From positions 1 through 9,738 of the forward strand of contig JAAOIL010000213.1 in NCBI GenBank assembly GCA_015163825.1: a stretch of 9,738 nucleotides of DNA. Reading direction: 5' to 3'. The notes beneath the pieces were generated by a model. That model was not told where the DNA came from, made no database searches, and saw only the letters and a list, made by a program, of their open reading frames with translations. A program made the position numbers and the translations under genes. Shown here piece by piece: positions 1 through 5,885 of the stretch. This DNA is from Alphaproteobacteria bacterium. GTDB taxonomy: Bacteria > Pseudomonadota > Alphaproteobacteria > RS24. Numbering within the stretch: position 1 is the first letter of the stretch; each line of letters starts with the position of its first letter.

Positions 1-1
1 G

Positions 2-988
2 ATTGCGCCTTTCGCTATTGGTGGATTACGCATTAGTGATAATCCACTATTGCAACACGATGTCGGGGATAGTGCCGTGGCAAGGTTGTTGCGCCCTTTG
101 CGAATTATTTTTCCCATTTATGCGGGTGGCACGATTATTGGGGTGGTGGCACTTTTATTAAGTGGTATGCCTTTGCTAGATGCTTTTTGTTTGGGGTTAT
201 CGGCGATTTCCACTACAGGCTTTGTCGTTAGTAATTTGCCAATGGCGGAGATTTATTCATTACCCGCGCAAAGTATTTTGGCAATGTTAAGTTTTGTCGG
301 GGCAATGTCTATGCCGCTTCTGGTGCTGACGATTTTGGGGCGCAGTCATATTGCGCAGCTCTTCACCTTGCGCAATGACGAGTTGCGTCTGTTTGTGATA
401 TTCATTGTGCTTTATGCGATTATCTCTGCCATTTTTTCACCCCACCATATTTATCGGGAGTTTTTGCAAGCGATAAGTTTCGCCAGCACTGCTGGTTTTG
501 CCTTTACCGATATCAATAGCGCCCCCATATTTTGGACATTGATTTTACCAGTCATCGGGGGCTGTGCTTTATCAACGGCGGGGGGGATTAAAGTTATGCG
601 GGTCGTGATATTGGCGAAGGGCATAGGCGCAGATTTACGCCGCCTTATTTATCCGTCATTGGTCAGTACCATTCGGCTAGATAATAAACGGCTAGAGCCG
701 CAAGATATTAATTCTATGTGGGCGTTTCTTTCTTTATTTTTTCTGATTTATATGGGGGGGCTTCTTATTATGGGGGCGTTGGGGTTATCGTTTGCGCAAG
801 CATGGGTGATGGTGGCGGCGACGCTCAGCAATAGCGGCGCCATCTTAAATGCCCATAATGTGTTGGACATACCGACAATGAGTGACGGCTTAAAAATCGC
901 CAGTGGTTTGCTGATGATTATCGGGCGGCTAGAGTTTCCTGTCGCATTGGTATTATTTACATCTGCCTTCAGACAATTTATAAGGTAA
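2..988 (+). CDS. trkH: TrkH-family potassium uptake protein, C-terminal part (5' truncated by window edge)
   Basis: This is the membrane subunit of a Trk/Ktr-type potassium uptake system, which moves K+ across the inner membrane and normally works with the NAD-binding regulator TrkA. The frame is open from base 2, so the N-terminus and first pore loop lie outside. About 329 residues are visible, against roughly 480 for whole TrkH. Three of the four pore-loop signatures can be seen: a STTGF segment, an ASTAGF segment followed by the typical GGCALSTAGGIKVMR helix, and a last loop ATLSNSGA where TrkH has ATLNNLGPG. The C-terminus MIIGRLEFPVALVLFT matches the conserved GRLE end of the family. Hydrophobic membrane segments alternate throughout. 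It ends with TAA 2 bases before dat, so the two are probably co-transcribed. Two seven-G runs (580-586, 754-760) occur in Gly-Gly codons with the frame intact. The TTG at 50 is an internal Leu codon, not a start. Confidence 0.94.
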   Translation: MAPFAIGGLRISDNPLLQHDVGDSAVARLLRPLRIIFPIYAGGTIIGVVALLLSGMPLLDAFCLGLSAISTTGFVVSNLPMAEIYSLPAQSILAMLSFVGAMSMPLLVLTILGRSHIAQLFTLRNDELRLFVIFIVLYAIISAIFSPHHIYREFLQAISFASTAGFAFTDINSAPIFWTLILPVIGGCALSTAGGIKVMRVVILAKGIGADLRRLIYPSLVSTIRLDNKRLEPQDINSMWAFLSLFFLIYMGGLLIMGALGLSFAQAWVMVAATLSNSGAILNAHNVLDIPTMSDGLKIASGLLMIIGRLEFPVALVLFTSAFRQFIR

Positions 989-990
989 GT

Positions 991-1857
991 ATGACTCGCA
1001 TTGCTTATATCAACGGACGTTATCAGTCTATTTATTATCCCGCTATTTTTGTGGAGGATAGAGGCTATCAATTTGCGGATGCCGTCTATGAAGTTTGCGC
1101 CATTGAAGGCGGACGCTTGCTTGATGTCAAAGCCCATTTGGATAGGCTGACATATTCCCTCAAAGCGATTGATATTAGGGCGGGGCATGGGTCGCCCTTA
1201 AAGTCGCACCGTGCGATGGCGATGGTTATGCGTGAAGTGGTACGCCGCAATCGTATAGATTTCGGTATGCTTTATATCCAAGTCAGTCGGGGTGTGGCGG
1301 TGCGCGAACACTTGCCCCCGAAAGATATTGATCCTGTATTGGTGATGACTTGCAAACCCCTCGACCCGACAACACGCCATCGCATACACACAAAAGGGAT
1401 TGCGGCAATTAGTGTGCCAGATATTCGCTGGGGGCGCTGCGATATTAAATCCGTATCCTTATTAGCAAATGTGCTTGCCAAACAAGCGGCCAATGACAAG
1501 GGGGCGCAAGAAGCGTGGCAAGTGCGAGATGGCTTGATAACCGAAGGCGCCTCTGCCAATGCGTGGATGATAAAAGGTAAAACATTACACACCGCACCGA
1601 TTGGGTTTCCCATTCTCAATGGCACGATACGAAAGCAAATTATAGCACTTGCCGCAAAACAAGGTTTGCGCGTGCAAGAAAAAAGTTTCTCAATCAAAGC
1701 AGCACAAGCGGGGGATGAATGTTTTTCTAGCGCCGCCACAAATGGTCTGCTGCCGATTATCTCACTTGATGGAAAGAAAATCGGGGCGGGTAAAAACAAA
1801 GGCAAGGTCGGGGCGCATACGACAGCATTTATAAAACTGCTGAATAAATCACTCTAA
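991..1857 (+). CDS. dat: D-amino-acid aminotransferase (PLP class IV)
   Basis: This 288-aa PLP enzyme of fold type IV probably transfers the amino group between D-alanine and 2-oxoglutarate (D-Ala/D-Glu interconversion), supplying D-amino acids for peptidoglycan or degrading them. The N-terminal part has the EDRGYQFADAVYEV motif, with Tyr33 at the site of D-AAT Tyr31. Lys153 in CDIKSVSLLANVLAKQ is the expected Schiff-base lysine, and Glu185 in ITEGASANAW is the residue contacting the pyridine nitrogen. R105-x-H107 corresponds to the Arg-x-His carboxylate trap of Bacillus D-AAT, which favours a D-specific enzyme over the related branched-chain aminotransferases or aminodeoxychorismate lyase. 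The length is normal. The ATG is preceded by AAGG overlapping the trkH end, with a 2-base gap, so translation is likely coupled to trkH. This gene often lies just upstream of hfq in alphaproteobacteria. Substrate range is inferred. Confidence 0.92.
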   Translation: MTRIAYINGRYQSIYYPAIFVEDRGYQFADAVYEVCAIEGGRLLDVKAHLDRLTYSLKAIDIRAGHGSPLKSHRAMAMVMREVVRRNRIDFGMLYIQVSRGVAVREHLPPKDIDPVLVMTCKPLDPTTRHRIHTKGIAAISVPDIRWGRCDIKSVSLLANVLAKQAANDKGAQEAWQVRDGLITEGASANAWMIKGKTLHTAPIGFPILNGTIRKQIIALAAKQGLRVQEKSFSIKAAQAGDECFSSAATNGLLPIISLDGKKIGAGKNKGKVGAHTTAFIKLLNKSL

Positions 1858-1868
1858 CACCATTGCCC

Positions 1869-2228
1869 CTAACACCATAAAAGACGACGCCCGCCCGCAT
1901 AAGGCCGTGCTAATCCTGAGGCGATAAGTTTGTTCTGCAAAGCGGGGGCTTTGACAAGCAACCTTCCATATTTTCCGCGCTTACCATTTGTATATAATTT
2001 TCCTCCATTGCGCATATAGGCAAGCGTCATATCGCGCGCTTCACGCGCCAGTGTTTTCTCGCTAGCGCATTTGCCTTTAATTTCCGGCGTATCAAATCCG
2101 TCAAAACGTAAAGTTTGGGTCGCCACAAAGGGGGGCACATCATCAAGGTGAATGGTGCAAGTATCGCCATCATAACACCGCAAAAGCGTGGTTAGATAGA
2201 CGACACCCATAAACTCCACACCAATCAT
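1869..2228 (-). CDS. Small staphylococcal-nuclease-like (SNase/TNase fold) protein
   Basis: The product is a 119-aa predicted Ca2+-dependent phosphodiesterase of the thermonuclease family. Residues matching the S. aureus nuclease active site are present: D20-G-D22 for the Asp19/Asp21 pair, R41 in TLRFDGFDTPE for Arg35, D46 and E49 for Asp40 and Glu43, and R89 in GKYGR for Arg87. The C-terminus (NKLIASGLARPYAGG... ending in WC) is typical of short bacterial homologues found on chromosomes, plasmids and phages. The segment between R89 and NKLI looks a few residues shorter than usual, so the last strands may be trimmed. The ATG at 2228 was chosen because AAAGG lies 8 bases before it. An in-frame ATG at 2291 would put a likely promoter inside the gene. 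There is no signal peptide, so an intracellular role is implied but unknown. It lies on the opposite strand to dat and hfq, breaking an otherwise conserved gene neighbourhood. Confidence 0.84.
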   Translation of the reverse strand: MIGVEFMGVVYLTTLLRCYDGDTCTIHLDDVPPFVATQTLRFDGFDTPEIKGKCASEKTLAREARDMTLAYMRNGGKLYTNGKRGKYGRLLVKAPALQNKLIASGLARPYAGGRRLLWC

Positions 2229-2264
2229 TTTGATAGCCTTTCTCTTATATGTTGCTATACACAA

Positions 2265-2291
2265 CTTATAGTAGAAAAGTGGCGGACGCAA
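2265..2291 (-). promoter_or_regulatory. Possible sigma-70 promoter for the SNase-like gene
   Basis: Read on the - strand, TTGCGT (2291-2286) is followed after 15 bases by TATAAG (2270-2265). The spacing is short, so this is only a candidate. It would start transcription about 30 bases before the ATG at 2228 and supports choosing that start. Confidence 0.28.
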
Positions 2292-2378
2292 TTAAAAATT
2301 GTATATAATGATATATTCTCTTATTTAGTGGTATATGGCAACTTATGAGTGAATAACTCTAAAAATATGATTTTTTGG

Positions 2379-2406
2379 TTGCTTGATAAGGATTTCCTAT
2401 TATATT
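2379..2406 (+). promoter_or_regulatory. hfq: Possible sigma-70 promoter for hfq
   Basis: TTGCTT (2379-2384) and TATATT (2401-2406) are separated by 16 bases. The expected transcription start near 2413 leaves a leader of about 27 bases before the hfq ATG. The surrounding 2229-2439 gap is AT-rich. It also has a TATAAT at 2304-2309 without a good -35, and a small CAATT-AAA-AATTG inverted repeat at 2289-2301 between the two divergent genes. Confidence 0.4.
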
Positions 2407-2427
2407 GAAGGATAAGAACATAAATAA

Positions 2428-2439
2428 AAGGAGCATATC
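2428..2439 (+). promoter_or_regulatory. hfq: Strong ribosome binding site of hfq
   Basis: AAAAGGAG followed by ATATC lies directly before the ATG at 2440. It is a near-consensus Shine-Dalgarno and fixes the start of this short gene. Confidence 0.75.
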
Positions 2440-2649
2440 ATGCCAGAAAACGACAATTCAAAATTAGAAGAAAACTTTCTAACAACCGCTCGCAAAAGTG
2501 CAAAAGACCTGACCATATTTCTTGTCAATGGCATTAAGTTGCAAGGCACAATCACCGATTTCAATAATGAAACTGTGGTGCTAACAAGGGCAGGGCAGTC
2601 GCAGCTGGTTTATCGCCATGCGATTTCTACTATCGCGCCTGATCTATAG
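2440..2649 (+). CDS. hfq: RNA chaperone Hfq with divergent proximal-face residues
   Basis: This is a 69-aa Sm-like protein, expected to form a hexamer ring that binds small RNAs and mRNAs and helps them pair. The Sm1 core TIFLVNGIKLQG (25-36) and the Sm2 motif QLVYRHAISTI (55-65) are clear, so the family is certain. Aligned without gaps to alphaproteobacterial Hfq, three of the four residues lining the proximal uridine pocket differ: E10 replaces Gln8, E44 replaces Phe42 and R59 replaces Lys56, while H60 (His57) is kept. The distal-face region (F27, G31, K33) looks normal. There is almost no C-terminal tail beyond IAPDL, whereas E. coli Hfq runs to 102 residues. A strong Shine-Dalgarno precedes the ATG. 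The stop lies 1 base from the end of convergent mazG, leaving no room for a separate terminator, and hflX, its usual downstream partner, is missing. Confidence 0.96.
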   Translation: MPENDNSKLEENFLTTARKSAKDLTIFLVNGIKLQGTITDFNNETVVLTRAGQSQLVYRHAISTIAPDL

Positions 2650-2650
2650 G

Positions 2651-3445
2651 TCAAGTTTTCGGTTCTTGCTCTTTGGCTTTTTGCCAGAGCGATTCCATTT
2701 CTTCTAGCGATGCGGCACGAGGATCGCACTGCGATTCTATATATTGAAAGCGGCGGGTGAATTTATCATTGGTGGAACGCAACGCCGTCTCCGGCTCTAT
2801 GCCCAAATGCCGTGCCAGATTCGCCACGACAAATAATACATCACCCAGTTCATCTTTTATGCGTTGTGGGTCTGGCGTGGCAGACATTTCCGCCTTTAGC
2901 TCAGCAATCTCTTCGTCTAGTTTGGCGAATATCGGGGCGGCATCCGCCCAATCAAAGCCAACACGGGCGGCGCGTTTTTGTAACTTAACCGCGCGCGTCA
3001 ATGCGGGTAGGGGGCGTGGCACATCATCAAGCAAACCCGTTTGCGACTTGGCGGCTCGTTCCGCTTGTTTCATATCCTCCCACTCATGATTGTTGTTGCG
3101 ATTGTCGGGCGCACCCTTATCAAATATATGCTTGCCAAATATATGTGGATGCCGACGCTCCATTTTATCGGCAATGGTCGTGGCAATATCATCAAAGTTA
3201 AATAAATCAGCCTCCGATGCCATACACGCATGAAAAATAACTTGAAAAAGTAAATCCCCCAATTCGTTGCGGACATCATCCATATCACCACGCTCTATGG
3301 CATCAACTAATTCATAGGCTTCCTCAATCGCATAAGGGGCGATGGAGGCAAAATCCTGCTTGCTATCCCAAGAGCACTCTTTACGCAGCGATAGCATGAT
3401 GCGCTGTAATCGCAAAAGTGGCGTTTCATTTGGTTCGCTAGACAT
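2651..3445 (-). CDS. mazG: Nucleoside triphosphate pyrophosphohydrolase MazG
   Basis: MazG hydrolyses (d)NTPs to monophosphates and pyrophosphate, cleaning the cytoplasmic nucleotide pool and influencing (p)ppGpp signalling. The 264-aa protein has the two tandem MazG domains of the long form. In the N-terminal domain the metal-binding EExxE...ExxD signature is seen as EEAYE (41-45) and NELGD (60-64). The C-terminal domain has LDEEIAEL and KDELGDVLF, preceded by the family motif RAVKLQKRAARVGFDW. The usual CPWD near the N-terminus reads CSWD (24-27). The linker RRHPHIFG...NHEWEDMK is typical. The ATG at 3445 is preceded by AAAGGA, but about 13 bases away, which is long. The gene is convergent with hfq, their stops being 1 base apart. 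In many alphaproteobacteria mazG runs in the same direction as hfq-hflX, so it has been inverted or moved here. Confidence 0.96.
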   Translation of the reverse strand: MSSEPNETPLLRLQRIMLSLRKECSWDSKQDFASIAPYAIEEAYELVDAIERGDMDDVRNELGDLLFQVIFHACMASEADLFNFDDIATTIADKMERRHPHIFGKHIFDKGAPDNRNNNHEWEDMKQAERAAKSQTGLLDDVPRPLPALTRAVKLQKRAARVGFDWADAAPIFAKLDEEIAELKAEMSATPDPQRIKDELGDVLFVVANLARHLGIEPETALRSTNDKFTRRFQYIESQCDPRAASLEEMESLWQKAKEQEPKT

Positions 3446-3605
3446 CGTCTTTATCAGTTCCTTTATGTGTTGTGGTGGCTTGGTGCTTTATTTCTGTCAT
3501 TTATAATGCTTTTGGGCTGGCACTATATATGCCGTTCGGCTCGTTTTGGATTAGCAAACATCAACTATAGCAGTTATTTTATTTTGGACTGGCACTTATT
3601 GCAAG

Positions 3606-3633
3606 AGTGGGGTTTCAGTAGTGGGGTTTCAGT
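3606..3633. repeat. 14-bp perfect tandem duplication
   Basis: AGTGGGGTTTCAGT occurs at 3606-3619 and again directly after it at 3620-3633, without mismatch. It is probably a recent slippage duplication. It is not a multiple of three, so it would shift any frame running through it. This argues against the region being conserved coding DNA. Confidence 0.9.
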
Positions 3634-3670
3634 TTCTGATTTCTTTTATATTTTGTGATTTGCATCTATT

Positions 3671-3769
3671 CGCATAAGAAGTATTATGACAAATTACAGA
3701 ATATTTGAAAATGAGGTGTTGAAGCCTAGTGTGTGGTTTATGCCTATTTGTCATAATACTTCTTATGCG
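3671..3769. repeat. 99-bp element with perfect 24-bp terminal inverted repeats (MITE-like or invertible segment)
   Basis: The left arm (3671-3694, beginning CGCATAAGAAG) and the right arm (3746-3769, ending CTTCTTATGCG) are exact reverse complements over 24 bases, around a 51-base centre (3695-3745). The tetranucleotide TATT flanks both ends (3667-3670 and 3770-3773), as expected for a target-site duplication, though four AT-rich bases can match by chance. No coding capacity fits in 99 bp, so a MITE-like element mobilised in trans is one reading. A recombinase-invertible segment upstream of mazG is another. A long RNA hairpin in a transcript running through from kdsA is a third. No recombinase or transposase lies in the window. 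The inverted repeat itself is certain; its nature is inferred. Confidence 0.85.
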
Positions 3770-3790
3770 TATTTAACGGCACAGCAAACC

Positions 3791-4663
3791 CTACTCATTA
3801 TGCGGCACGAGTTCATGAATAGATTTCAGATTGGATAATAATGCTTCGGCATCGGATAACGCCAGACAACTGGGTGCATCGCACAAGGCGGCATCGGGGT
3901 TTGGATGAAACTCCAGAAAAATACCATCAGCACCAGAAGCAATTGCCGCCCGTGCCAGCACAGATACGCCATCACGACGACCGCCTGTCGAAGCTGACGC
4001 TTTATCATTCTTTACCGTTCTTGGATCTGCGCCCGGCAATTGCACGGCATGGGTTGCGTCCATTATCACTGGCACGCCCAATTTTTGCATTTCACCGATG
4101 CCCAACATATCTGTGACCAAATTATTATAGCCATACATATTGCCACGCTCGCATAGCAACATTTGCACATCAGGGGCGGCTTCGCGTGCTTTGTCTAGCA
4201 CATTGGCGCAATCCCACGCCGCCATAAACTGCGCTTTCTTTATATTTAGCCAGCCATTATTAGCAGAAACCGCTTTGGCGGCGGCAATCACCAAATCCGT
4301 CTGGCGCACCAAAAATGCTGGCAATTGCACAACATCGGCAACTTCCGCCACCGCTTGGGCTTGGGCTGGTTCGTGAATATCCGTGATAATCGGCACATTA
4401 TGGGCGGCCTTTACCGCCGACAATATCGCCAGACCCTTATCTAATCCGGGCCCGCGATAACTGGTGATAGACGACCGATTCGCCTTATCAAAACTCGCCT
4501 TGAATATATAAGGTAGATTTAGCCCCGCACATACCGCCTTCAAATGCGCCGCCACCTCTAATGCCAACGCCTCGTCTTCCAGCACATTCAAACCCGCCAT
4601 AACCAACAAGGGCTGCCCTGCCCCTGCCTTTATATTATACTTGGATAATTCCACCTGATTCAT
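3791..4663 (-). CDS. kdsA: 3-deoxy-8-phosphooctulonate (KDO-8-P) synthase
   Basis: KdsA condenses phosphoenolpyruvate with arabinose 5-phosphate to give KDO-8-phosphate, the precursor of the KDO sugars of lipopolysaccharide; it acts in the cytoplasm as a TIM barrel. The 290-aa protein keeps the active-site string FKASFDKANRSS with K55, K60 and R63 at the same numbers as in E. coli. It also keeps SYRGPGLDKG, TDIHEP, QLPAFLVRQTDL, CERG (CDRG in E. coli), DATHAVQ and SGGRR-like STGGRR. N26 in GLNVLE, where metal-dependent enzymes carry Cys, marks it as class I, metal-independent. The loop before STGGRR (about 210-225) is longer than in E. coli. The start at 4663 has no clear Shine-Dalgarno. TATTAT lies only about a dozen bases upstream, so a very short leader is possible. 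The gene follows holB by 91 bases on the same strand. Confidence 0.96.
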   Translation of the reverse strand: MNQVELSKYNIKAGAGQPLLVMAGLNVLEDEALALEVAAHLKAVCAGLNLPYIFKASFDKANRSSITSYRGPGLDKGLAILSAVKAAHNVPIITDIHEPAQAQAVAEVADVVQLPAFLVRQTDLVIAAAKAVSANNGWLNIKKAQFMAAWDCANVLDKAREAAPDVQMLLCERGNMYGYNNLVTDMLGIGEMQKLGVPVIMDATHAVQLPGADPRTVKNDKASASTGGRRDGVSVLARAAIASGADGIFLEFHPNPDAALCDAPSCLALSDAEALLSNLKSIHELVPHNE

Positions 4664-4737
4664 ACGATGATAATAGCATAATTAACCTGACGATATAGGT
4701 AATTTTTAGGGCTTCTTATGTTCTAGTTGGTGGGAAG

Positions 4738-4758
4738 TTAGAGCGGCGGCGACTCTAA
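4738..4758 (-). terminator. Small inverted repeat at the end of holB, possible weak terminator
   Basis: TTAGAG (4738-4743) and CTCTAA (4753-4758) are perfect complements around a nine-base GC-rich loop and overlap the holB stop codon. On the - strand no T-run follows, so efficient intrinsic termination is doubtful. It may only slow read-through into kdsA. Confidence 0.25.
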
Positions 4759-5873
4759 TTAAAGAGTTTCTTAATATCCTTCAGCCATTCTAGGGTGGTT
4801 TGTTTTTTGTCTAGGTTAAGGGCGTTGGCAGTTTTTGTTTGGGTTTGGATTTTGCTCCACAATTCAAGGAGGCTTTTGGTTGGTATGTGTTGCCAGTTTT
4901 GGGCGAGTTGCGCTTCGCTAGCGGGCAAGTTTTCGGGTGCTTGCCCCCCGACTTGCATGCGGGTTAGGCGGTGGAGCCAGCCTGTAATTAAATCACAAAA
5001 TATGGGGAAGTTTTCGGGCTTACTGCGATTGCTGACGAGGTTTGCCAAATCGTGCATTGCCTTTATGTTGGCGCGCGGCATTGTTGCCAGCACATTTATA
5101 AAGTCTGTGTAGATTTTGATACCGCCATTTTTTTCATTTTCGGCGAAGCGGCAAGCGTGGGCGACGCTACCCTCCCCCAGAAATACGGCAATATCTAAGG
5201 CATCGCCTGCAAGGGCGGGAAAGTGTCGGGCGACCACCGCACGGCAATCTTCTGGGGCTAGAGGGTTGAACGATAATAAGCGGGTGCGAGAACGGATTGT
5301 ATCAATCACATTACCGAGTTGATGGCAGATAATCAAAAATAAAACACGCGGTGGCGGTTCTTCTATTAATTTGAGAAGACTAGCGACCCCTTTTTCATTC
5401 ATTTCGTCAATGCTGTCAATGATAGCGATACGCCAGCCGCCTTGCGATGCCGTGCGTTGCAGAGGCTTGTGCAAACCTCTCGCTTCTTCGGCACGAATTT
5501 GAGTGAAAAAACGATTGTTACCGTCTTTCACATTCCAAATACGTTTGAGCACAAACAAATCAGGATGCGCCCCCGATTCCACTAATTTACTTTCGGGGCT
5601 ATCGGGTGGCGCGGCAATTTGGGTGATTGATGTTTCATCACTGGTGCTGAAAAAATGTCGGGCAATGTGATAGGCAAAACTGGCTTTGCCAACGCCTTTG
5701 CTGCCATACAATATCCACGCATGGGGCAGTCGCCCACTTTGTACCGCCTGAATAAAAGTTGCCTCCGCCACATTTTGCCCCAACACACCGCGCGCCAAGC
5801 GGGGGTGCGCGATATTGTGCGGTGGCATATCAATATCGGGAATGATATCTGGATTATCTAATGCTTCACTCAT
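4755..5873 (-). CDS. holB: DNA polymerase III, delta' subunit
   Basis: Delta' is part of the clamp-loader complex that places the beta sliding clamp on primed DNA. The 372-aa protein has an AAA+ core. After the LGQ box (31-33) come a Walker A-like GSKGVGKAS (57-65), the segment GGWRIAIIDSIDEMN containing Walker B (about 146-159), LLKLIEEPPP (166-175) and a sensor-1 TIRSRT (192-197) in place of the usual SRC. The cysteines of the zinc module seen in E. coli delta' are absent between residues 70 and 105. It could be confused with DnaX, but it is much too short for tau and lacks the zinc-binding cysteines. The start at 5873 lies 12 bases after tmk on the same strand, the common alphaproteobacterial tmk-holB arrangement. 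metG and tatD, often next in that operon, are not found downstream. Confidence 0.92.
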   Translation of the reverse strand: MSEALDNPDIIPDIDMPPHNIAHPRLARGVLGQNVAEATFIQAVQSGRLPHAWILYGSKGVGKASFAYHIARHFFSTSDETSITQIAAPPDSPESKLVESGAHPDLFVLKRIWNVKDGNNRFFTQIRAEEARGLHKPLQRTASQGGWRIAIIDSIDEMNEKGVASLLKLIEEPPPRVLFLIICHQLGNVIDTIRSRTRLLSFNPLAPEDCRAVVARHFPALAGDALDIAVFLGEGSVAHACRFAENEKNGGIKIYTDFINVLATMPRANIKAMHDLANLVSNRSKPENFPIFCDLITGWLHRLTRMQVGGQAPENLPASEAQLAQNWQHIPTKSLLELWSKIQTQTKTANALNLDKKQTTLEWLKDIKKLFN

Positions 5874-5885
5874 AACGTTATACTA

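Larger units (their letters stand above)
3446..3790. other. Non-coding gap between mazG and kdsA carrying repeats
   Basis: This is a 345-base stretch between two - strand genes. It holds a 14-bp tandem duplication and a 99-bp inverted-repeat element, both listed separately. A 63-codon + strand frame (GTG at 3467 or ATG at 3506, to 3658) begins with a hydrophobic run, but it has no ribosome binding site or recognisable family and contains the tandem duplication. It is not called as a gene. I see no convincing mazG promoter. A GGCA-N7-TGCC inverted repeat lies at 3519-3533. Confidence 0.6.

Noticed and set aside
748..1188. 146-codon - strand frame across the trkH/dat junction
   Set aside because: It spans two well-supported + strand genes and reads as a shadow of their codons.
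1272..1805. 177-codon - strand frame opposite dat
   Set aside because: It lies wholly within dat, whose motifs and length are clear. The reverse frame has no family features.
2229..2291. Longer start for the SNase-like gene at 2291
   Set aside because: The extension is unlike the family and covers a probable promoter. The ATG at 2228 has AAAGG at good spacing.
3467..3658. 63-codon + strand frame with a hydrophobic N-terminus
   Set aside because: There is no ribosome binding site, no recognised family, and an internal 14-bp tandem duplication. It is noted as a possible remnant but not called a gene.
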